Below, piece by piece: positions 56,736 to 64,000 of a DNA stretch of 64,000 nucleotides. The stretch's first letter is position 1. Every line of letters begins with the position of its first letter. Origin of the DNA: Paguma larvata (taxonomy: Eukaryota > Chordata > Mammalia > Carnivora > Viverridae); the NCBI GenBank assembly GCA_030068075.1, contig CM057835.1:70881895-70945894 (forward strand). The letters are read 5' to 3'. A program made the position numbers and the translations under genes. Under the pieces are notes generated by a model, which saw only the letters and a list, made by a program, of their open reading frames with translations, was not told the origin of the DNA and did no database searches.

Positions 56736-58430
56736 GAAGGTCCCCACCTGGGTGGTGAGTCTGTGACACCTACAGAAGCAGCAGAATTCTCTTTCCGTTT
56801 GATGGAGGAGAGCCGGGGGGTGGGACGAGAGTGCACCAAAGGATTAAGGGTGTTCAGGGATCCCGGGGACCCCTCAGAGGAGGGCTCAGAAGCAGCAGAG
56901 CCAGACCCTGATTCCAAGGACTCTGAGAGAGTCCAGAACTTCTGTCACATCCCCAGATACTTTGTTACACACACACACACCAGGCACAAATGTGAAATGA
57001 GAAGGCCCAGCTGGCTTGAGTTTGGTGGGGAGGGGGGAGCAAGGAGCTGGAGAGACCTGGATTTAGGCAGTCTCTGGGGCCTTTGGAGTACAGAGTGGCC
57101 AGGAAGCTGATCAGCAGGAGGCAGGGGCGCCCTCTGACATGGGAACCAGGGCAGAAGTGACTGGACAGGGGCACGCCCTGCCACTCCATGGGAGAAGGGC
57201 TGGGGCAGGGCACAGAGGAACCAGAGACCCTCAGCAGGGTGTCTACCAAGTGGGACAGGTGGACCTGGACTCCTCTGGCCCAGCCTGAATCCAGCCCTTG
57301 GCATATCTCAGTCCAGGGAGGAGTTGAGGGGCAGGCCTGAGTGGGCCGGAGCTGCAGCTGTACCAACTGGGAAGACCCAGCCCACCCCTCAAGCATCCCC
57401 GGAAAACAACCAGACCCAGATTTCTGACCACAGCCACCACAAGAGGATGTAGTTTGTGGCAGTGGCTGCTCAGAGTCTGTGGCAGGTGCAGGGGTGGGAA
57501 AGGAGGCACAGCTGGGGAGGCTGCCTTTAGAGAGAGCCCCTTCTTCCCAAGACCTGGGGCTGTCCCCCAGAGAACCATAACTTCTGGGCCCTGGGTAGTA
57601 GGTGAGTGTCATACCCACACAGGGGTGCCAAGAGAGAACAGCTTCAGTCTGGACCCCTGGGGCACATGCTGCCCCAGCTCCTATGGTACCAGGAACCCAA
57701 GGTCAGAGGCAGGCGTGGGCCTCATCCCATGGATAGGATGATCCTCTGCCAAATGTAGCAGGAAAGTTAAAGAGTGCCTGACTCAAACCATGGGCCAGAC
57801 CACTTTTAAAGGGACCTCCCAGGAAAGTCACTTTGGCAGGCCCTGGGAGGCCTTACTTAGGGCTGCAGGAACAAAAACTAGAAGCCCTGCGTGGCAGTGA
57901 CCCAGACTGGAGCAGGTGTATTAAAGGACCTTATTTCCAGAAAACTGGAAAGCAAGAGGAGAGGCGCTGGGCGACAGGTGGGATCCTACAACCTGCTTCT
58001 TTCAGTTCTCTCTACACCTAGTGGTGCGACTTCACCAGGTCCAGAGAATTGATGCATGAACATCAACAAAGCATGTCCTGGAGCCATGCAAGGGCCAGCC
58101 CTCTGTATAGAATCTGCTTGAATATCAATTTCCTAATCCTCAAATAGGCGAGACAATCTCAGTACAGCCAACAACCAGCCCCACTGTCTGCATCAGCCTC
58201 ATCGCATTATGTATTATATTCCTGGATTTTCCAATGGCCCCCAGGCCAAAGCACCTGTGCAGCCTGTCCCTCCTGCACCTCCGCCCAACAGAACCCAAAC
58301 CTCGGCTGCCTTGGAACCAAAGCATGAAACTTCCAGGTGGACAAAGGGCTGAAATGCAAGGGATGAACTCACTCCTAGATTCTACCTTACCCTGAAGCCC
58401 ACTCCCAGAACACCCTTGGCCCCAGAGTTC
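56736..58430. other. Unassigned GC-rich single-copy-looking sequence
   Basis: Long open frames exist (for example 56,487-57,110 on + and 57,618-56,965 on -), but they overlap on opposite strands in GC-rich DNA, are rich in Pro, Ser and Gly, and show no recognisable domain. No exon could be supported. Confidence 0.4.
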
Positions 58431-58475
58431 ATCTTTTCTGGACCTTAGTTTTCTCACTTGTAACCCAGGGAAATT
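58431..58475 (+). repeat. Possible short MIR fragment
   Basis: CTGGACCTTAGTTTTCTCAC followed by TTGTAA resembles the MIR core text; short, so tentative. Confidence 0.4.
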
Positions 58476-58548
58476 CCCCCGGGACATGCCAACAGTTATT
58501 CTAAAGCCCAAAGTCTGAGAATGGTGGAAAGGGAACAGGCATTCGTTC

Positions 58549-58700
58549 AACACCTGCTACATACTAGGGCTTAGCACTCACATGATCTCATTCATCTTCA
58601 TGACTGCCCTGCTACAGAGGAAGTGTGTCCATTTTATAGATGAGGAAACTGAGGCCCAGAGGTGACCTAGGGCTAGGTTTCAACATCTAAGAGCCTGATG
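58549..58700 (-). repeat. MIR SINE, antisense
   Basis: CATTTTATAGATGAGGAAAC followed by TGAGGCCCAGAGGTGACC is the complement of the MIR core; TACATACTAGGGCTTAGCAC upstream fits its 3' part. Confidence 0.75.
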
Positions 58701-59880
58701 CTACTCCTTGAGTGAGGGATATAGAATTGCTACCTGCAGGGCCCTTGCCTGGCTGAGAAGCTGAGATGATCAGAGGGAAACCAGCCAGGCTTGACCAACC
58801 CCACCAAGGAAGTGGAGTGTGCAGGGACCCAGCCTGGGGTACTGGTCAGAAGAGAAGCCCTAGCCCTGGTCCCACCCCAAGGAGCTCAGGCCTTGGTGAT
58901 TCCTGATCCACTGGGCACTCAACTGCTTGCTGTAATCCTTTCAAGCCCCAGGGAGATGCTCCACAGACCTGGGCCACCCTTAGGAACAGGGAAAGAAGAT
59001 CAGGTCAGGTATGCCCCAACCAGGGCCCTGGGGCTCTAGGGGCGGGGACTGTGGGCTGGCTTCAGTGGAAGGAAGTGGAGCCCAGGATCCGACCACAGAC
59101 CATAGCGGGGCAACTGGCAGATGTCACTCTGAGGGAGGTCCCCAGGGTTAACAGCCATGGACCCTGGAGAGGGCTGGGCACCAAGTGCAGAGACCAGAGA
59201 AGACCCAGGCAGAAGACAAGACTATGTGAGCCAGTCACACTGGAACAGCTGCTGCCAACAAGAGGGACACCAGGCACCTGTGAGCCCCTCTCATGGAAGT
59301 TCAAGCCAAGCTTCCACCTTGAGGGCAGATGAGGCCCGAGACAGGCCAAGTGTGCTGTGAGGCTCCTGGGAGACAGAGCCTTGGCCCCAGGCAGGGCTGG
59401 CCCCTACTGCTGCTAAACCTGGCCATGGGCACCCATGGCCCGCTGCCGCCAGCACAACATCATCGAGCAGAGCCCCAGCAGGAAGGAGCCTAAGGTAAGG
59501 AGCCAAAAGATCATGGCAGGGGAGGATGTGGAATTCCCTGAGGTGGAAGCCAGGAGTGGACATCTGAAAAGGAGAGTGGCAGTGAGGGGAAGAGGGGGGA
59601 GAAGGAAGAATCGACCAGAGAGAAGGGGCCTGGATAGACACCGACTGTATTTAAAGTGCTGACATCTGTCTTGTGTGGATTTTTTTTTTGCATTGATTTT
59701 TCATTTTTAATATTGTATTAAAATATTGTATATCTTGATGACTGAGTTTCTGGCATCCCTTAAATTTTGCACTAGGGCCACACTTGCCTCACCCTTGTCC
59801 TCTGGGTAGGGCAGAAAGAGGCAGGCAGGAGCAGGATGTGCCCAGCAGGCACTAATCATTTTAGGGGCAGAACCTCTCTC
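58701..59880. other. Unassigned sequence with a possible small exon near 59,434
   Basis: No gene is recognised. At 59,434 an ATG opens a short frame (MARCRQHNIIEQSPSRKEPK) that runs into a strong donor-like AAGGTAAGG near 59,491-59,499. I could not link it to a known protein, and no partner exon was identified. Treat as a lead only. Confidence 0.3.
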
Positions 59881-60020
59881 TCTGTAGCCCCACAAGTCGG
59901 ATCCTGCTGTTATCCTCATCTTGCAGAGGAAGATAGAGGTCCAGAGAGGTAAGGTGACCTTCCCAAGGTCACACAGTACATAGGCACAATCCTGGCACTG
60001 TAAGAAGCCAGAGGACTGAA
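59881..60020 (-). repeat. MIR SINE, antisense
   Basis: CCTCATCTTGCAGAGGAAGA, then GGTCCAGAGAGGTAAGGTGACC and CCCAAGGTCACACAGTACAT (given in parts: CCCAAGGTCACACAGTACA) are the complement of the MIR core and its box region. Confidence 0.75.
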
Positions 60021-60560
60021 TTCTGTGACCTCACCAGCACATACTGTGTTGAAACAAAATGATGCAACATTCCGAAGGGGTGGTCTTCCAGCCAGTTAAA
60101 GAGGGCAGCAAGGGCTTGTGTGAGTCTCCACCAAGGATGTCCACTCTGCAACTCATTCACAAATATTTACAGGGGTCAGGTCTGCAGGCTCAGAGAGGGT
60201 GGGCCTGAACCAAGGGGGTCATGTCCAGGAATGGGGATAATCAAACTAGGTCTGACAGGTGGAGGGGCACTGACGTATGATGTGGCCACTCCTGGCACCC
60301 AGAGCAGCTTGGGCTGAGAAGAGAGAGAGGTGTGTAGGTGCGTCAGAGCCCTCTGTGCTGTGTGCAGTGTGCTATGTGCTGCGTCCTTGATCTTGGTATC
60401 CAGAGGAGTTGTTGAGGGATTTAAACAGCAGACTGTCAGGGTCAGATTCGTGTTTGGAAAAATGGCTCCAGATAGGAGAATGATGTGAGGCCAAATTAGA
60501 AGACCCAGGAGGCACGATGGCCAAAGCCTGTGTCTTGGGGATGGGGAGGACCAGGTACCA
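60021..60560. other. Unassigned sequence
   Basis: No gene, RNA or repeat recognised. A minus-strand open frame (60,694-60,176) has no known motif. Confidence 0.35.
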
Positions 60561-61080
60561 AGATCGTCTATGAAATTAGCAAGTGAATTTAAAGTGACCA
60601 TACCAGACGTTGACCGGAGAGGAATGGGCACTCTCTTGGACTGCCTATAGAAGTCTAAAATGTACAGCCATTTTAACAATATGCAGAAAGTCATGTATTT
60701 GTTTATTTAAATTGTGTAATTCCATTTCTATGAATTATGAGGGACGGAGAGAATAATCAAAGATGTAATTAAAGGTTTACAAACAAGAATGACTAGCTCA
60801 ACATTATGAATGGTGGGAGAAAACTGGAAATAATCTAAATATCCAGCAGAAAGGGTGTGGCCAAATACAGTATAGAACACCCATCATAAGGAATCTTATG
60901 CAAACCTCCAAAACTGTTACTGAAAGCAGGTTTTTAAAGTATGTGTGCATTTTCAAAAACCTCCCTTAAATAATAGAAAAATGTCAATGGTGTGTCTCTG
61001 GGTGATGGGACTTCACCTAATTGCTTTCTAATTTTCTATACTTTTGAAAATGTTCACAGGAAGATATATTTGGTTTTTAT
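60561..61080 (+). repeat. Possible ancient LINE 3' end (L1ME-like)
   Basis: Text such as AACTGGAAATAATCTAAATA, GTCTCTGGGTGATGGGAC and TTCTATACTTTTGAAAATG resembles 3' ends of ancient mammalian LINEs. The family is not certain. Confidence 0.4.
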
Positions 61081-61089
61081 CTTCTAAAA

Positions 61090-61289
61090 TATTTTTAAAA
61101 ATTTTTGTGGGGAGGGAGAGCACAAGAGAGGGGAAGGGTCAGGAAGAGTGGGGGAGAGGATCTGAAGTGGACTCTGCGCTTACAGGCAAACAGCAGCGAG
61201 CCCGACGTGGGGCTCAAACTTCTGAACTGGGAGATCATGACCTGAGCCAACGTTGGACGCTCAACCAACTGACCCACTCAGGTGCCCCC
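61090..61289 (-). mobile_element. Felid tRNA-Lys-derived SINE
   Basis: Antisense: CGACGTGGGGCTCAAACTTC, GAGATCATGACCTGAGCC, CCACTCAGGTGCCCCC at its head. Tail lies to the left. Confidence 0.9.
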
Positions 61290-61302
61290 AAAATAATTTT
61301 TT

Positions 61303-61501
61303 TAATGTTTATTTCTTTTTGAAAGAGAGAGACAGACAGATGGAGTGAGAGTGAGTGAGGGGCAGAGAGAGAGCGAGACACAGAATCTGAAATAAGCTCT
61401 AGGCTCTGAGCAGTCAGCACAGAGCCTGACAAGGGGCTCAGACTCACAAATCACCTGAGCCGAAGTTGCATGCTCAAACAACTGAGGCACTCAGATGCCC
61501 C
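61303..61501 (-). mobile_element. Felid SINE with clear target duplication
   Basis: Antisense copy (TAATGTTTATTTCTTTTTG tail side; GGCTCTGAGCAGTCAGCACA; GGCACTCAGATGCCCC head). AAAATAATTTTTT flanks it on both sides (about 61,290-61,302 and 61,503-61,515). It landed beside the head of the previous SINE. Confidence 0.92.
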
Positions 61502-61716
61502 TAAAATAATTTTTTAATACAAGAGTAACATGTAGTTATTGCAAAAAAAAAAAAAAAGATTAATCACAGAAGTATAAGAAATATACAAAGAAAAATCCAA
61601 TGTTTCTGCTTACCATCCCCACACATCTTATCCTAAAACCCATTCTCCAGAAATGGTCACTGTCAGGTTGGTCTATATACTTCCAGGCCTTCCCCTATTT
61701 GTATGTGTCCCTGAAA

Positions 61717-61724
61717 CACACACA

Positions 61725-61763
<39 letters not shown>
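61717..61763 (+). repeat. CA dinucleotide microsatellite
   Basis: About 23 CA units, with one AAA interruption near its start. Likely length-polymorphic. Confidence 0.9.
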
Positions 61764-61765
<2 letters not shown>

Positions 61766-61789
61766 CTAGTTGATATTGGGATTTTATTT

Positions 61790-62940
61790 TTTTAATGAAA
61801 TCATATGCTGCAATAAGCTTTTTAAACAATCTGTTACTGACATTTTCTATCCCAATCTGGATGGATCTCCCATGTTCTTACAATGGCTTTGTAAGACTTC
61901 AAAGTCTGGATAAACCAATTGTATTTAATTATTCCCTTATTAATGGACATTTAGGTCATTTCCATTTAAAAATATAAATTATAAGTGATGCCACAATGGA
62001 AATCCTCACATATGTGTGCATGTGTTATGTGTGCTTGTGTAAAGCGCACTTAAGTATCTACAGTGGATAAATGGCTCAAAGTGGAACTGCTCCATCAGAT
62101 AGAATGTGTTTCTGGAATGTACTTAGGTAATGCCCAAATGTCTTTCTGAAAAGCTATTCCAGCTTATATTTGCTGCAGTGAATGACAGTGCCCTTTCCTC
62201 TACATCCTTGCCAATAATGTGATATCATTGATCTTTGCCCGTCCGATGAATATAAGTGAACATGTTTGTTGTTTAATTGGTTATTTGATCATTGATGAAA
62301 TTTTTTTCCTTCCATTTTTTTATTGATTGATTTTATTTCTACTGTGAATTTACCAGTTATAATTTTGCCTCTCTCTCCATTCAGTTGGTTGTATTTTCTT
62401 ATGGATCTATAGAAACCCTTCATATACTTGGGATATTAACCCCTTGTTAAGTATACATTTTGTAAATATTGTTCTCTGGTGTGTTTTATGCCTTTTGTTG
62501 ATGGAGTCTTTCACCATAAAGCCGTTTTTAATTTTTATGTGTCAGATTGGTTTAATTTTCTCTTTATGGTTTCTGTGATCTGTGGGATGCATAAGAGAGG
62601 CATCTTTAGTTCACTGTTATAAGACCATTTTTCTATTCTATTCTGGTACTTTCATTGTTTTGGTGTTTGTTTTTACTTCATCCGGAGTTTATTTTTGTGT
62701 AAGTAGGAATATAACCTTATCTGTTTTCCAAACTGGGAGCCAGTTGTCAAATATATGTGGAATATAAATGCAACTGTTATCAAATACTAGATTACTGATC
62801 TATCACATTCTCTCCGTGATTCTGTTGATTTACACATCTATTCTACCCTGTTTTAATTATTTTAGCCTTATAGTATGTTTTGATATCTAGTAAGGAAAAA
62901 AACCATTTTTATTCTTCTTCAAAATATTTGTGCCTGAGAA
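61790..62940 (-). mobile_element. Ancient L1M, antisense
   Basis: Complement of an old L1 3' half: TTAATGGACATTTAGGTCAT near 61,940, TCTACATCCTTGCCAATAA near 62,200, CTTGGGATATTAACCCCTTG near 62,430. Heavily degraded and cut at the right by a younger L1. Confidence 0.7.
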
Positions 62941-64000
62941 AGCAAAATAAAAGGCATCAAGATTGGCAAGGAGGAAGTCAAACTTTCACTTTTTGCAGAA
63001 GACATACTTTAAATGGAAAATCCAACAGAATCCACCAAAAGCCTACTAGAACTGATCCATGAATTTGGCAAAGTTGCAGGATACAAAATCAATGTACAGA
63101 AATTGGTTGCATTCCTTTATGCCAACAATGAAGCAACACGAAGAGAAATAAAGAAGCGAATCCCATTCACAATTGCACCAAAAACCATCAAATACCTAGG
63201 AATAAGCCCAACCAAAGATGTAAAAGATCTCTACGCTGAAAACTATAAAAAACTTATGAAGGAAATTGAGGAAGACACAAGGAAATGGAAAAACATCCCA
63301 TGCTCATGGGTTGGAAGAATAAATATTGTTAAAATGTCAATATTACCCAAAGCAATCTAGACATTCAATGCAATCCCAATCAAAATTGTACCAGCATTCT
63401 TCTCAAAGCTAGAGCAAACAATCCTAAAATTTGTATGGAACCACAAAAGACCCCTAATAGCCAAAGTAATATTGAAGAAGAAAACCAAAGCAGAGGCATC
63501 ACAATCCCAGATTATAACCTCTACTACAAAACGGTAGTAATCAAGACAGCATGGTATGTGTACAAGAACAGACACATAGACCAATGGAATAGAATAGAGA
63601 ACCCAGAAATGGACCCACAAGCATACGGCCAACTAATCTTTGACAAAGCAGGAAAGAGTATCCAATGGAAAGAAGACAGCCTTTTTAACAAATGGTGCTG
63701 GGAGAACTGGACAGCAACATGCAGAAGAATGAAACTAGACCACTTCCTTACACCACTCACAAAAGTAAACTCAAAATGGATGAAGGACCTGAATGTGAGA
63801 CAGGAAACCATCAAAATCCTAGAGGAGAAAACAGGAAAAAGTCTCTTTGACTTTTGCTGCAGTGATTTCCTACACGACACATCTCCAAAGGCGAGGGAAT
63901 TTAAAGCAAAAATGAACTATTGGGACCTCATCAAGATTAACAGCTTCTTCACGGCAAAGGAAACAACCAACAAAACTACTAGGCAACTGACAGAATGGGA
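62941..64000 (+). mobile_element. 5'-truncated L1, sense, running off the window
   Basis: Begins inside ORF2 at GCAAAATAAAAGGCATCAAG and runs to the right edge (still in ORF2, GAAACAACCAACAAAAC). The polymerase motif is damaged: TTTGCAGAAGACATACTTT gives FAED in place of FADD and lacks bases. A first open part runs 63,013-63,360 and ends in TAG; several other breaks follow. More diverged than L1-B. Confidence 0.85.

Noticed and set aside
56487..57110. Long + strand open frame (207 codons)
   Set aside because: It overlaps other open frames on the opposite strand in GC-rich DNA, includes a MIR fragment, and shows no known domain. Not supported as a gene.
56965..57618. Long minus-strand open frame (217 codons)
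   Set aside because: Pro/Ser/Gly-rich, no recognisable motif, low stop density explained by GC content.
1..64000. IGLJ or IGLC segments, VPREB
   Set aside because: I looked for the J motif FGGGT with a 12-bp-spacer RSS and for constant-domain text and found none. Only V segments are present.
1..64000. CRISPR arrays, operons, prokaryotic promoters or terminators
   Set aside because: The repeats are SINEs, L1s and duplicated V flanks. Nothing fits prokaryotic features.

Overview
The window is mammalian genomic DNA, not a compact microbial genome. It comes from a cat-family (feliform) carnivore: it holds a dozen copies of the tRNA-Lys-derived carnivore SINE with the felid head (GGGGCACCTGGGTGGCTCAG and close variants), several young felid-type L1 copies with the same 3' end, and a tandem array of immunoglobulin lambda variable (IGLV) genes. 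Species is not resolvable by eye. The array is the variable part of the lambda light-chain locus; no IGLJ, IGLC, VPREB or other recognisable protein-coding gene is visible. All V segments lie on the + strand. || Layout. 1-46,000 is the V array. It consists of repeated blocks: a V gene of the IGLV3 subgroup ('type 1', GGNNIG in CDR1) with its upstream flank (block B), a downstream flank (block C), and a second, decayed V relic ('type 2', SGDKLR-like CDR1) with its own upstream flank (block A). Type-1 genes start at 16,297, 21,878 and 29,345 (all open and apparently functional) and at 32,671, 36,862 and 45,129 (pseudogenes). Type-2 relics lie near 520-1,100, 18,480-18,720 (leader only), 25,150-25,735 and 35,690-36,226. 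The pseudogene at 45,129 is a hybrid: type-1 5' part, type-2 3' part. At 41,456 a C block begins without any V gene in front of it. || Retrotransposons have shaped the array. A long + strand L1 (2,115-8,455) carries a nested antisense L1 and abuts a 3'-truncated antisense L1 (8,456-10,800). An L1 5' region starts at about 11,551. A young 5'-truncated L1 (17,166-17,857, 13-bp target duplication) lies 135 bp past the recombination signal of the first functional V gene. A full-length 6.7-kb antisense L1 (46,746-53,426, 13-bp target duplication, CpG-rich tandem promoter units) marks the right edge of the V array. Old L1M pieces recur as part of the duplicated blocks. || 53,440-64,000 is different: nested SINEs, single-copy-looking sequence with MIR fragments and no recognisable gene (54,300-60,560), more SINEs, a CA microsatellite, an ancient antisense L1, and a 5'-truncated L1 that runs off the window. 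|| How it works together: each functional V segment has an octamer promoter, a short leader exon, one intron, a V exon and a 23-bp-spacer recombination signal (RSS). RAG1/RAG2 would join it to a downstream IGLJ outside the window to make a lambda light chain. I found no evidence of an undescribed system. The most interesting points are the dimeric V duplication with a hybrid gene, the orphan flank, the variant heptamer, and large inverted L1 pairs flanking the V genes.
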